From Nocardia arizonensis (GTDB lineage Bacteria; Actinomycetota; Actinomycetes; Mycobacteriales; Mycobacteriaceae): 64,000 bases of DNA. This document shows, piece after piece, positions 53,602 to 62,430 of the stretch. The stretch is taken from contig NZ_LGYZ01000009.1 in the NCBI RefSeq assembly GCF_001310275.1, positions 1 to 64,000 on the forward strand, read 5' to 3'. Numbering within the stretch: the stretch's first letter is position 1; each line of letters opens with the position of its first letter. Made by a program: the position numbers and the translations under genes. The notes under the pieces are model-generated. The model was not told the DNA's origin, made no database searches, and was given only the letters and a program-made list of their open reading frames with translations.

Positions 53602-54249
53602 GTGGGTCGGCCAGATCACGAATCACAATCGGAGCAGATCGTCACGGTCGTGCTGGAGTTGCTCGAGTCGCAGGGATACGACGCGGTCCAGCTCAGAGAG
53701 GTAGCCCGGCGTGCGCACGTCTCGCTGGCCACGGTCTACAAGTGGTTCCCGACGCGTAACGAACTCATCGTGGCGGCGGTGCGGCGCTGGATGGCGGTCC
53801 ACTGCTATTCGTCGGTGACGAAGCCCGACCCGCAGGAGTCGCTGCGCGACGGGCTGAGGCGGTTGCTGCGGAGCGTCTTCGAACCGTGGGAGCGCAATCC
53901 CGAGATGCTCGAGGCGTACTACCGGGCGCGCGTCGGCGCGGGCGGGCATCGGCTCGACGTGCAGGGGATGGAGGCGGTGTTGCCCGCGGCCGATCCGCTC
54001 GTCGAGGGCGCCGATCCCGACTATGTGCGGGACATCGGCCTGATTCTGGCCAATATGACCTTCGCGCTGATCGGTCGATTCGTCGACAAGAGTCTCGACA
54101 TCACCGAGATCCTGCCCGCCCTCGATCGCGCCGTCTACCGGCTGACCAGTGACAACGAGAGCGAAGCCGCGGCCGCGCGCGGTACGGCGCGCGCGAACCG
54201 GGGCGCACGGATCGATCCCTCCATGGCCGCGCCGTTCGACCGGCGCTGA
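53602..54249 (+). CDS. TetR-family transcriptional regulator
   Basis: The 215-residue regulator has an HTH (VQLREVARRAHVSLATVYKWFPTRNELIVAAV) close to its start and a long helical ligand domain, then a basic tail. GTG 53602 is supported by a TANNNT box 6 nt upstream. It is divergent from the flavin reductase gene, with 72 nt between starts, making that gene its likeliest target. The ligand is unknown. Confidence 0.85.
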   Translation: MGRPDHESQSEQIVTVVLELLESQGYDAVQLREVARRAHVSLATVYKWFPTRNELIVAAVRRWMAVHCYSSVTKPDPQESLRDGLRRLLRSVFEPWERNPEMLEAYYRARVGAGGHRLDVQGMEAVLPAADPLVEGADPDYVRDIGLILANMTFALIGRFVDKSLDITEILPALDRAVYRLTSDNESEAAAARGTARANRGARIDPSMAAPFDRR

Positions 54250-54283
54250 CCAGGTCTCCTCCGATCCGCTTCACGTGGTGTGA

Positions 54284-55720
54284 TCAGGCTGTCGCCGAAT
54301 CGAATTCGGCGACGATCGCGCTGCCGCGGTGAACGGCGACCGATGTCGCGGACGGGTTCGGCGGGTGCAGCGCGCGCCGCGACTCGAGCCATTCCGCGGC
54401 GGTGTCGCGCAGTTCGCGGACTATGTCGCCGAGTACCGCGCTCGGATGGGCGCGTGAGCGCCACAGTGCGCGGGTGGACAGCAGCACCGACTCGCGCGGG
54501 GTGAACAGTTCACCGGGTTTGCGTGTGCGGGAAAAGATCTCGATGATCGCGGCGGCGAGTACGGGATCGCGCACGGCGTCGTGGTACATCTCGACCTCCC
54601 ACGGGCGCATGGCCTCCCCGCGCGCGAGTCGATTGGTCCACCGGTACACCTCGAGGCATTCGCGCAGGCGCAACTCGGCCCAGCCGCGGACCACCGCGTC
54701 GAGGGCGACCGGATTGTCCAGTACCGGCAGTATCCGCCGGGCGAGTTCGCGGCCGTAGTGCATGGCGTCGCGGATGCCCTGCGCGGTGACCGGATCCTTG
54801 AAATGTCCCGCGTCACCGGCCAGCGCCCACCCCGGACCCGCGGAGTGCCGGAAGTAGGAGGACAGTCCGGTCGCCGAGCGCACTCGGCCCACCTGGGTCG
54901 AACCACGCAGGCGCGCACCGAGTTCCGGCAGTCGCGCGATGGCCTCGTGGTAGCGGCGGTCGGCCTCGCCGGGGCGCAGCGGACCCGTGGCCGCCGGCGG
55001 CTGTACCAGACTCAGGACCAGTCCGTCGTCACACGGGAAGGCGGTGCCGAGGTCACCGCCCGCGCGCCACTGCGCCGCGATATGGCGGTGGTCAGGGTCG
55101 GCGTCGCGCCAGTAGGCGAAGTAGCAGTCGCGCCCGCTGGGCTGCGCGAGGAAGGGTTCCTGCGCGCCGACCAGTCGGGCCACGGTGCTGTGCCGCCCGT
55201 CCGCGCCGACCACCAGGGACGCGCGAATCTCGCGGGAGACGCCGTCGGGATCGCGGTACCGGACGCCGCGGCAGCGGCCGTGTTCCCGAATCAGTTCCAG
55301 CACACGGCATTTCTGGCGGACATCGGCGCCCGCCGCGACCGCGGCGTCGACCAGTGCGGCGTCGAGGTGGACGCGGCGCACGCACAGCGCGTAGTCGGTG
55401 CCGTCGAGGGCAGTGAAGGGAGCCGTCATGCGGTGGCCCGCCCCGACGGCCATGGCGGTGGTGAGTCGAGGCGCGCCGATGGCCTCGACGCGCTCGAGCA
55501 CGCCGAGTTCGCGCAGTTCGAGCACGCCCGCGGGCCACAGTAGGTGAGTGGAGAGCGCATCGGAGGGGAAGGCGGCACCGTCCAGGACGATGACGCGACG
55601 ACCGGCCGAGGCCAGCGGTATCGCGGTCGCCGAGCCCGCGCAGCGCGCGCCGACGACGACGACATCGCTGTCCTCGGTGAGGGTGGTGTCCTCGGTGGGG
55701 GTGGCGGATGACTCGCGCAT
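54284..55720 (-). CDS. FAD-dependent oxidoreductase/monooxygenase
   Basis: The 478-residue flavoprotein has an N-terminal FAD-binding motif DVVVVGARCAGSATAIPLASAGRRVIVLD (residues 19-47), the GADGRHS motif and GDAGHFKDPVTAQGIRDAMHYGRELA, as in group A aromatic hydroxylases and geranylgeranyl-reductase-like enzymes. The unusual GARCAGS form of the Rossmann glycine motif is typical of this actinobacterial subgroup. It is divergent from a TetR gene with a 25-bp palindrome between them, implying substrate-induced expression. Substrate not predictable. Confidence 0.85.
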   Translation of the reverse strand: MRESSATPTEDTTLTEDSDVVVVGARCAGSATAIPLASAGRRVIVLDGAAFPSDALSTHLLWPAGVLELRELGVLERVEAIGAPRLTTAMAVGAGHRMTAPFTALDGTDYALCVRRVHLDAALVDAAVAAGADVRQKCRVLELIREHGRCRGVRYRDPDGVSREIRASLVVGADGRHSTVARLVGAQEPFLAQPSGRDCYFAYWRDADPDHRHIAAQWRAGGDLGTAFPCDDGLVLSLVQPPAATGPLRPGEADRRYHEAIARLPELGARLRGSTQVGRVRSATGLSSYFRHSAGPGWALAGDAGHFKDPVTAQGIRDAMHYGRELARRILPVLDNPVALDAVVRGWAELRLRECLEVYRWTNRLARGEAMRPWEVEMYHDAVRDPVLAAAIIEIFSRTRKPGELFTPRESVLLSTRALWRSRAHPSAVLGDIVRELRDTAAEWLESRRALHPPNPSATSVAVHRGSAIVAEFDSATA

Positions 55721-55768
55721 GGAAATCGCCTCGGTCAGTGCGTATCGGCCGATGTGGATCGGACAGTA

Positions 55769-55793
55769 TGTATCGGACAGTGTGTCCGATACA
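55769..55793. promoter_or_regulatory. TetR operator between FAD enzyme and TetR genes
   Basis: Perfect 11-bp arms (tgtatcggaca, tgtccgataca) flank GTG. A further half-site atcggacag lies at 55758-55766, and atcgg occurs again near 55744, so several dimers may bind. Confidence 0.75.
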
Positions 55794-55913
55794 TCATGTT
55801 GCGGCCGGCGTCGAATGTCAACGGATGTGGGTATCGCGGCAGAATGTCCGCATGGACCAGCCACGCGACCCACGATTACCCCGGTTGTCGGACCTGCGGC
55901 GGACGGGGTGCGG

Positions 55914-56597
55914 ATGTCCTCGCTGACCCGTGTTCCGCGCTCGGCCCGCAAACAGGCCGACGACCGCCGCGCGGATTTCGAGCAAAGGGTCCTGCGCGCG
56001 GTCGAGGAGCTGCTGGCCGACGGCACGCCCTACACGGAGATCGCGGTGCAGAAGATCGCCGCGGCCTCCGGTGCGGCCCGGTCGACGTTCTATCGGTACT
56101 TCCCCGACAAGAGCAGGCTGTTGATCAGGATGGCGGAGCTGGCGACCGCCGATCTGTTCGCCGCCGCCGAGCAGTGGTGGCGAACCGAGCACACCGACCG
56201 GCAGAGCGGGGTGGTGCGGGCGATCGGCGCCATGATCGCCAGCTTCCGCGAGCATCGCTACCTGCTGCTGGCATTGAGCGAGGTCTCCGCCTACGACCGT
56301 GAGGTCGGCGCGTACTGGCGCGAGCGGCTGGCGGTCTTCGCGGATATGGTGCGCCGCCGCCTCGAGGCCGACCGGGATCGGGGCGCCATCGGCTCGGCCG
56401 TCGACCCGGCGGCCACCGCGATCGTGTTGACGGCGATGGTCGAGCGCTCGATCACGGTCGTGTTCTCCGAGACCGACGCGGAATCCGCGATCGCCGACGA
56501 GGCGCTTGCGGCCGCTATCGGCCGGGCCATCTGGCTGGTCGTCTACGGCGACGCGCCCGAGTGCGACGACGCGGCGACCGGCGGACATTCGCAGTAG
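55914..56597 (+). CDS. TetR-family transcriptional regulator
   Basis: The 227-residue protein has an HTH region (IAVQKIAAASGAARSTFYRYFPDKSRLLIRMAEL) and a C-terminal ligand domain. The operator at 55769 lies in the divergent promoter region shared with the FAD enzyme. ATG 55914 is chosen because the basic arm preceding the HTH begins there; in-frame starts up to about 100 nt upstream cannot be excluded. fadD follows 53 nt downstream with its own promoter. Confidence 0.82.
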   Translation: MSSLTRVPRSARKQADDRRADFEQRVLRAVEELLADGTPYTEIAVQKIAAASGAARSTFYRYFPDKSRLLIRMAELATADLFAAAEQWWRTEHTDRQSGVVRAIGAMIASFREHRYLLLALSEVSAYDREVGAYWRERLAVFADMVRRRLEADRDRGAIGSAVDPAATAIVLTAMVERSITVVFSETDAESAIADEALAAAIGRAIWLVVYGDAPECDDAATGGHSQ

Positions 56598-56614
56598 ACA
56601 ATTTTTCCAATCTG

Positions 56615-56640
56615 TATACTCGGAAGCCGAACGCGTTCTA
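56615..56640 (+). promoter_or_regulatory. fadD promoter with KstR-like box
   Basis: A -10 box TATACT (56615-56620) is followed by ccGAACGCGTTCta (56627-56640). Its core is a 10-bp palindrome matching the AAC-N2-GTT pattern of the cholesterol regulator KstR, and it lies at the expected start of transcription. Confidence 0.5.
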
Positions 56641-56650
56641 GATTTGCGCC

Positions 56651-58258
56651 ATGGCTGCAACGGTCACCGAACTTCTGTCAGAGCGTTCCGACGACGACAC
56701 CCGCGCGATCACCTATCGCGGACGAACCTGGACCTGGCGTGAACACATCGCCGAAGCACGCCGCCTGGCCGCGGCGATCCTGTCACTGGCCGATACCGAT
56801 CGGCCCATCCACGTCGGCACCCTGTTGGGCAACACACCCGAGATGCTCACCGCGCTCGCCGCGGGCGCGCTCGGCGGTTACGTCACCGTCGGCGTCAACA
56901 ACACCCGCCGCGGCGCGAGCCTGGCCGACGACATCCGGCGTTCCGACGTGCAGATACTCATCGTCGACGCCGAGCACCGCCCGCTGCTGGACGGACTCGA
57001 CCTCGTCGGGGTCCGCGTCCTGGACAGTTCCTCGCCCGAGTGGGCCGAACTGCTCGCGGGCGCGGGGGAACTGACACCGCACAGCGTGCCCGAGGCCACC
57101 GATACGTTCATGCTCATCTTCACCTCGGGCACCAGCGGGAATCCGAAGCCGGTGCGGCTGGCGCACATGATGGTCCCCTTCGCCGGGCCGCCGCTGGTGG
57201 ACCGTTTCGGCATCGGTTCCGACGACGTCTGCTACCTGTCCATGCCGCTGTTCCACTCGGCGGCGATCCTCGGCGGCTACTGCGTCGCACTGGTCAGCGG
57301 CGCGGCGATGGCGCCCGCCAAATTCTCGGCCTCGACCTTCCTCGTCGATATCCGTGCATACGGCGCGACCTACATGAACTACGTCGGCAAACCGCTGGCC
57401 TACATCCTCGCTACCGAGGAGCGACCCGACGACGCGGACAATCCGCTGCGCGTCGCCTTCGGCAACGAGGCCACCGATCGCGACATCGAGGAATTCGGCA
57501 GGCGTTTCGGCGCCACCGTGTGGGACGGCTTCGGTTCGACCGAACTCGCCATCATCATCACCCGCGAGCCCGGCACCCCACCCGGTTCCATCGGCAAGGG
57601 CTATCCCGGTGTGGCCGTGTACAATTCGACGACCGTGACGGAATGTCCGCGCGCGGTCTTCGACGAGAACGGCGCGCTCGCCAATCCGGAGGAGGCCATC
57701 GGCGAACTCGTCAACGCCGACGGCACCGGCCTGTTCATGGGCTACTACGGTGACGAGGGCGCGACCGCCGAACGCACCCGGGGCGGGCTGTACTGGTCGG
57801 GCGATCTGGCCTACAAGGACGCCGACGGGTGGATCTACCTGGCGGGCCGCACCGCCGACTGGATGCGCGTGGACGGGGAGAACCTGGCGGCCGGGCCGAT
57901 CGAGCGCATACTCCAGCGCCTGCCCGCGATCAGCCGGGTCGCGGTGTACGCGGTGCCGGACGAGCGGGTCGGCGACTGCGTCATGGCCGCGATCGTGCTG
58001 CGCGACAACGAGACCCTGACACCCGGCGAGCTGGCCGACTTCCTGGCCGCGCAGCCCGACCTCTCACCCAAGGCGTGGCCGAGCTTTGTGCGGTTGGCGG
58101 CGGATCTGCCGACCACCGCCACCAACAAGATCCTCAAGCGCGCGCTGGTGCAGGAGGGCGCCACCGCGGGCGAGGGCGTCCTCTGGTCCCGCGCGCCGCG
58201 GTCGCGGACCTACGAGATCGCCGACGCGCAGGTCGGGAGTGCCGGTGTCCTCGGCTGA
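56651..58258 (+). CDS. Acyl-CoA synthetase (AMP-forming), FadD17-like
   Basis: The 535-residue ANL-superfamily enzyme activates a carboxylic acid to its CoA ester. The AMP-binding motif TSGTSGNPKP is at residues 158-167; GFGSTELA, GLYWSGDLAYKDADGWIYLAGRTADWMRVDGEN and the C-terminal Lys in TTATNKILKR complete the set. The sequence resembles mycobacterial FadD17-type synthetases, linked to steroid or fatty-acid use. A KstR-like box in its promoter agrees with this, but the exact substrate is unproven. Confidence 0.87.
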   Translation: MAATVTELLSERSDDDTRAITYRGRTWTWREHIAEARRLAAAILSLADTDRPIHVGTLLGNTPEMLTALAAGALGGYVTVGVNNTRRGASLADDIRRSDVQILIVDAEHRPLLDGLDLVGVRVLDSSSPEWAELLAGAGELTPHSVPEATDTFMLIFTSGTSGNPKPVRLAHMMVPFAGPPLVDRFGIGSDDVCYLSMPLFHSAAILGGYCVALVSGAAMAPAKFSASTFLVDIRAYGATYMNYVGKPLAYILATEERPDDADNPLRVAFGNEATDRDIEEFGRRFGATVWDGFGSTELAIIITREPGTPPGSIGKGYPGVAVYNSTTVTECPRAVFDENGALANPEEAIGELVNADGTGLFMGYYGDEGATAERTRGGLYWSGDLAYKDADGWIYLAGRTADWMRVDGENLAAGPIERILQRLPAISRVAVYAVPDERVGDCVMAAIVLRDNETLTPGELADFLAAQPDLSPKAWPSFVRLAADLPTTATNKILKRALVQEGATAGEGVLWSRAPRSRTYEIADAQVGSAGVLG

Positions 58259-58423
58259 GGCCCGGGAGCGGCAGCCGAGGTGCGGCGCGGCGGCGCCGAC
58301 CGAGCGCGGGGACCTGATGTTCCGTACCATGCTCGAACGCGCCGCGGCCGCCATCGACGATCTGTCGCCCGGCGCGCTTGGCTGATACGCCGCACGGACA
58401 ACCGTGGTCGCCCGTGCGGCCTG

Positions 58424-59206
58424 TTACGGTGTGTCCCCGGCGGATTCGGCCATCGCCTTGACGCGGCCGAGGACATCCGGATAGCGGCGCAGGTGCGCGC
58501 CGCCGTTGAGGTCGATGGCCGAACCGGTCATCCACGCGGTCTTGTCGGAGGCCAGGAACGCGACGGTGTCGGCGATCTCCTCGGGGGCGCCGCTGCGACC
58601 GAGCGGCGTGTTCTCGATGTACTCCTCGGTCAGTCTGGGCACCAGGGAGATGCCCGCGACCAAGGGGGTGTCGACCAGGCCGGGGGAGATGGCGTTGACC
58701 CGCACACCGCGCTCGGCCAATTCCAGCGCCGCGACCTCGACCAGCATGAGGACACCGGCCTTGGCGGCGCAGTAGGAGGCCAGGCCCGTGCCGGGTTGGC
58801 GACCGTTGAGCGAGGCGATGCAGATGATGCTGCCGCCGTCGGCGATATGGCGACCCGCGTGCTTGAGCACGAGGAAGGTCCCGGTCAGGCACACGTCGAC
58901 GGTGGTCTGCCAGTGCGCCAGTTCGAGTTCGGTGATCGGGCCGGGTATGGACAGACCCGCGCAGTTCACCACCGCGTGCAGACCGCGCCTGGCCTCGAGG
59001 CCCTCGGCCACCGTCACCTCGTCGGTGACGTCCATCTCCAGCGCGTCCGCCTCGGGACCCAACCGCTGCGCCGCGGCGCGCGCCGCGGCCTCATCGATAT
59101 CCGCGATGGTCACCCGGTAGCCCTCGGCGGCCAGTGCGTGCGCACTGGCGAGGCCGATACCGGATGCTCCGCCGATGACCATCGCCGACCGGCGATCGGT
59201 GCTCAT
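58424..59206 (-). CDS. Short-chain dehydrogenase/reductase
   Basis: The 260-residue classical SDR has the cofactor motif GGASGIG (residues 12-18), NCAG at 81-84 and the catalytic Ser132, Tyr145 and Lys149. An Asp after the second strand (IADID) indicates NAD(H) preference. Its ATG overlaps the hydrolase stop (ATGA), so it is the third gene of the FMO-hydrolase-SDR operon, where it would oxidise an alcohol or reduce a ketone intermediate. Confidence 0.9.
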   Translation of the reverse strand: MSTDRRSAMVIGGASGIGLASAHALAAEGYRVTIADIDEAAARAAAQRLGPEADALEMDVTDEVTVAEGLEARRGLHAVVNCAGLSIPGPITELELAHWQTTVDVCLTGTFLVLKHAGRHIADGGSIICIASLNGRQPGTGLASYCAAKAGVLMLVEVAALELAERGVRVNAISPGLVDTPLVAGISLVPRLTEEYIENTPLGRSGAPEEIADTVAFLASDKTAWMTGSAIDLNGGAHLRRYPDVLGRVKAMAESAGDTP

Positions 59207-60180
59207 GCCGATTCCTCCACACCGGCCACCGTAGGCCATGTGGCCGTCCTCGGCGCGGCCGTCCCGGCATCGAGCAGATGCCGTCGCAGGAAACGGATCT
59301 GGTGGGCGATGGCGGGTTCGAACCACGGATTGCCCGCGAACAGGTCGAAATGGTCGCACGGATAGTGCCGTACCTCGGCGCGCGCCTTGAACGCGGCCTT
59401 GGCCGCGGCGTGCGGGGGCACGGCGCGGTCGAAGTCGGCGATCTGCACCAGTACCGGCGCGGCGATGCGGTCGGCGTGCCGGTCGGCGCGGTAGCCGCCG
59501 AGTTCCAATCCGACCGCCGCGTCCACTTCGTTGCGCCAGGTCGGCCCGGCCAACGCGGTGTAGCTCTCGTAGTAGCCGTCGGCGGTCAGGGCCGCGCGCT
59601 CGCCCGGTCTGCCGACCAACGGCATCATGGTGGGCGTGCCGCCGAGCCGTCCCGCGACGGCGCTGCGCACGCCGGTCACCGTCGAGCGCGCGACCGCGGC
59701 GAGTCCCACCTGCGCGAGTGCGTAGCGGCCCGCGGAGAGGCCGTCGATCATGGGCACCATCGCGATCACCGCGCTGATGTCGCGGCGGTCGGCCGCCACA
59801 CTCATGGCGTGTCCGCCCGACTGCGAGATGCCCCACAGCACAATGCGTTCGGGGTCCGCGCCGGGCTGCCGTCCGGCCGCGGCGACGGCCGCGCGGTAGT
59901 CCTGTGCCTGTCCGCGCAGGGAGATCCGCTGGCGCGGTTCGCCTTCCGAGGCGCCGAAGCCGCGATAGTCGAAGGCGAAGACCGCGAGACCGGCCGCGGC
60001 GAGTCGCTCGGCGAAGGGCGCGAGTCCGCAATCCTTGGTGCCGCCGAAGCCGTGCGCCATCACCACCACCGGGCAGCCGCGCTCGCCCGCGTGGGCGCTG
60101 TCCGGGGCGGGATCGAAATACCAAGCGTCGCAGGTGGTTCCGTTCGAGGAGAAGGAGACCTGTCGAGGGGTCGTGCTCAT
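59203..60180 (-). CDS. Alpha/beta hydrolase
   Basis: The 325-residue cytoplasmic hydrolase has an oxyanion HGFGG motif at 43-47, the FDYRGFG turn and a nucleophile elbow G-I-S-Q-S-G-G (Ser119), a G-x-S-x-S variant of the usual G-x-S-x-G. VLVQIADFDRAVP and CDHFDLF supply probable Asp and His. It overlaps both neighbours by 4 nt and likely hydrolyses the ester made by the flavin monooxygenase. Confidence 0.87.
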   Translation of the reverse strand: MSTTPRQVSFSSNGTTCDAWYFDPAPDSAHAGERGCPVVVMAHGFGGTKDCGLAPFAERLAAAGLAVFAFDYRGFGASEGEPRQRISLRGQAQDYRAAVAAAGRQPGADPERIVLWGISQSGGHAMSVAADRRDISAVIAMVPMIDGLSAGRYALAQVGLAAVARSTVTGVRSAVAGRLGGTPTMMPLVGRPGERAALTADGYYESYTALAGPTWRNEVDAAVGLELGGYRADRHADRIAAPVLVQIADFDRAVPPHAAAKAAFKARAEVRHYPCDHFDLFAGNPWFEPAIAHQIRFLRRHLLDAGTAAPRTATWPTVAGVEESA

Positions 60181-61580
60181 TGTCGCGCTCCTGTCGCCGA
60201 ACCGGATACCGCCGCCGTCGATTCCGCGGCGGTGTCGGACAATTCGGCCCATCGCGGTGGTCCCATTTCGCTCGCCCGCCGCGCCCCGGCGGGCAGTTCG
60301 CGGGTGCGCATATCGTGTTCGTAGAGGAAGTAGTCGACCTGCTGGGTGTGGCGCGGGCGGTCGAGCATGTGTCCGGTGTAGAACCGCTGGTCGGCCACGA
60401 TCACCCGGCGCATCTCCTCGGCCGAGGGCAGCCGGTAGCGGCCGACGGCGTAGGCCCCGATGAGGCGGGCCTGGCATTCCACGAACGGGAACAGCGTCGG
60501 CGTGGACTGGGCGAATCCGGCGAACACCAGATCCTCGATGCCCGGATAGAACATGCGCTTGTACAGATCGATCCGATTGTCGGGCGCGCTGAGGAATTCG
60601 GTGTCGAAGAACGGGAAGGTGATGTTGTAGCCGGTCGCGTAGATGACGACGTCGAAATCGTCGCTGGTGCCGTCGGTGAAATGCACGGTATTGCCGTCGA
60701 GACGGGCGATATCGGGTTTGGGCGTCACATCGCCGGAGCCGAGGCGCAACGGCAGTTCCACCGACTGGGTCGGATGCGCCTCGAAGAATTTGTGGTTGGG
60801 GGTGGGCAGACCGTAGTTCTCCGGGCGGCCCGCCGTGAGCGGTTGACCCCACTGCGCGATCTTGCGCTGCCAGGAATAGGGGATGTGCGGACTGGTCCGG
60901 TAGTACTTGTCGGCCGGGCGGCCCGCGATGTACTTGGGCACGATCCACGCGCCCGAGCGTGTCGACAGACTCAGGCTGTTGCCCAGCGCCTTGGACGACA
61001 GTTCGACCGCGATATCGGCGGCGCTGTTGCCGAGTCCGACCACCAGGATGCGGCAGTCGGAGAAGTCCATCGGGGTGCGCGGGTCGATGTAATGGTGCGC
61101 GTGCAGTTCGGTGCCGGTGAACTCGCCGGGGAAATTCGGGTAGCGCGGGTCCCAGTGGTGTCCGTTGGCCACCACGAGCAGGTCGAAGTAGCGGGTGCCG
61201 GTGCGCTCGGTGCGCAGTTCCCAGCCGCCGTCGGGCAGCCTGCGCGCGTGTTCGACGCCGTTGGTGAACTCGATGCGATCGGTGAGGTCGAAGGCCGCGC
61301 TGTAGTCGTCGAGGTACCGCTTGATCTGGGTGTGGTGCGGGAAGTCGGGATAGTCCTGCGGCATCGGGAAGTCCCGGAACGACAGCTGATGTTTCGAGGT
61401 GTCGATGTGCAGCGACCGATAGGCGCTGCTGTGTCCGTTCGGATTGCCGAACGCCCAGTTGCCGCCCACCCGGTCCGAGGACTCGAAGCAGACGTAGGGC
61501 ACGCCGTAGTCGTTGAGCATCTTGCCCGCGGTCAGACCGCTGATGCCTGCACCGATCACCGCGGTCCGCGGTTGGTACAT
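60177..61580 (-). CDS. Flavin-containing monooxygenase (FMO/Baeyer-Villiger superfamily)
   Basis: The 467-residue class B flavoprotein has an FAD motif GAGISG (10-15), the fingerprint FTGTELHAHHY at 154-164 (F-x-G-x3-H-x3-Y, the FMO form) and the NADPH site GLGNSAAD (182-189). It inserts one oxygen atom from O2; FMO-type members oxidise N or S centres or perform Baeyer-Villiger reactions. It is the first gene of a 4-nt-overlapping operon with a hydrolase and an SDR and is divergent from a TetR gene across a palindromic operator. Confidence 0.9.
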   Translation of the reverse strand: MYQPRTAVIGAGISGLTAGKMLNDYGVPYVCFESSDRVGGNWAFGNPNGHSSAYRSLHIDTSKHQLSFRDFPMPQDYPDFPHHTQIKRYLDDYSAAFDLTDRIEFTNGVEHARRLPDGGWELRTERTGTRYFDLLVVANGHHWDPRYPNFPGEFTGTELHAHHYIDPRTPMDFSDCRILVVGLGNSAADIAVELSSKALGNSLSLSTRSGAWIVPKYIAGRPADKYYRTSPHIPYSWQRKIAQWGQPLTAGRPENYGLPTPNHKFFEAHPTQSVELPLRLGSGDVTPKPDIARLDGNTVHFTDGTSDDFDVVIYATGYNITFPFFDTEFLSAPDNRIDLYKRMFYPGIEDLVFAGFAQSTPTLFPFVECQARLIGAYAVGRYRLPSAEEMRRVIVADQRFYTGHMLDRPRHTQQVDYFLYEHDMRTRELPAGARRASEMGPPRWAELSDTAAESTAAVSGSATGARQ

Positions 61581-61599
61581 GTGTTGTCCTTTCGTGCTT

Positions 61600-61640
61600 G
61601 TAGACAGATTTTGGAGAATGTCTACTAGTAGTCACATTCT
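61600..61640. promoter_or_regulatory. Overlapping palindromes, probable TetR operator
   Basis: GTAGACA (61600-61606) and TGTCTAC (61619-61625) form one inverted repeat; AGAATGT and ACATTCT (61615-61640) form another, around ctactagtag. They lie between the FMO operon start and the divergent tetR. Confidence 0.65.
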
Positions 61641-61719
61641 CAGATGTGTCCACTCCTTGTTAGGGTTTTGGAGAAACCCACACAGTCGTTCCCCGACGCC
61701 GGACCCGAAAGCGAGACGC

Positions 61720-62325
61720 GTGACGGAGACACCGACGGCCACGGTGGTGGACCGCCTGCTGGATGCCGCGCAGAAGTTGCTGGCGGACAAGGGGATCAGG
61801 TCGACCACGGTGAGCGAGGTCGCCGAGGAGGCTGGTGTCTCGCGCGCCTGGCTCTACCGCCACTTCCCGGACAAGTCGACCCTGCTCGGCGCGGCGATCG
61901 TGCGGCTGACCGACGCGTTCTGGACCGACGCCAGGGCCGAACTGGACACCATCGCCACCTTCGGTGAGCAGCTCGCGGCGGGGGTGCGCATCGGCCGGGG
62001 CGCCTACGACGATCCGGGCGCGCTGCTCATGCGCCTTCGCATCGTCGAACCGGAGGAGTTCGCGGTGTGCGCCGGGGCGGGCGTCCACGGACTCGTGCCC
62101 GATCTGGCTCGATTCTGGCGGCCTTACGTGGACGCCGCCGTGGCGCGCGGGGAGGTGCACCCCGGTCACGATCCGGCCGAGGTCTCCGAATGGGTCGCCC
62201 GCATCTTGATCAGTCTGGGCACGGTGCCAGGCAACACCGTCGACCCCGACGATCCGGTGGCCGTCCATCGGCACCTGCGCCGCTTCGTGCTGCCCGGCCT
62301 GGCCGCCGATCCGAGCGAATCCTGA
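61720..62325 (+). CDS. TetR-family transcriptional regulator
   Basis: The 201-residue protein has an HTH (TTVSEVAEEAGVSRAWLYRHFPDKSTLLGAAI) and a helical C-terminal domain. It is divergent from the FMO operon and separated from it by the overlapping palindromes at 61600-61640. A TAGGGT -10 box at 61661-61666 would give a ~47-nt leader. The GTG start lacks a strong ribosome site. It most likely represses the FMO-hydrolase-SDR genes until the ketone or a related ligand appears. Confidence 0.86.
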   Translation: MTETPTATVVDRLLDAAQKLLADKGIRSTTVSEVAEEAGVSRAWLYRHFPDKSTLLGAAIVRLTDAFWTDARAELDTIATFGEQLAAGVRIGRGAYDDPGALLMRLRIVEPEEFAVCAGAGVHGLVPDLARFWRPYVDAAVARGEVHPGHDPAEVSEWVARILISLGTVPGNTVDPDDPVAVHRHLRRFVLPGLAADPSES

Positions 62326-62430
62326 ACCCGTGCCCGCGCGGCCGCTCCGTCGGAATTCGGACCGGCCGAATATCGGCTCGCATTCGATTCGAATAACCGT
62401 CGATATGCGGGACGAGTTATTCGGCGGCGG

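Noticed and set aside
58245..58385. 46-codon ORF between fadD and the convergent SDR gene
   Set aside because: No ribosome site, no recognised family, and its start lies within the fadD 3' end. Possibly a remnant, but unsupported.
60177..61580. Identification of the FMO as MymA or EthA
   Set aside because: The sequence after the FAD motif (YRSLHIDTSKHQLSFRDFPMP) resembles eukaryote-like FMOs rather than the EthA/MymA group, so only operon similarity was noted.
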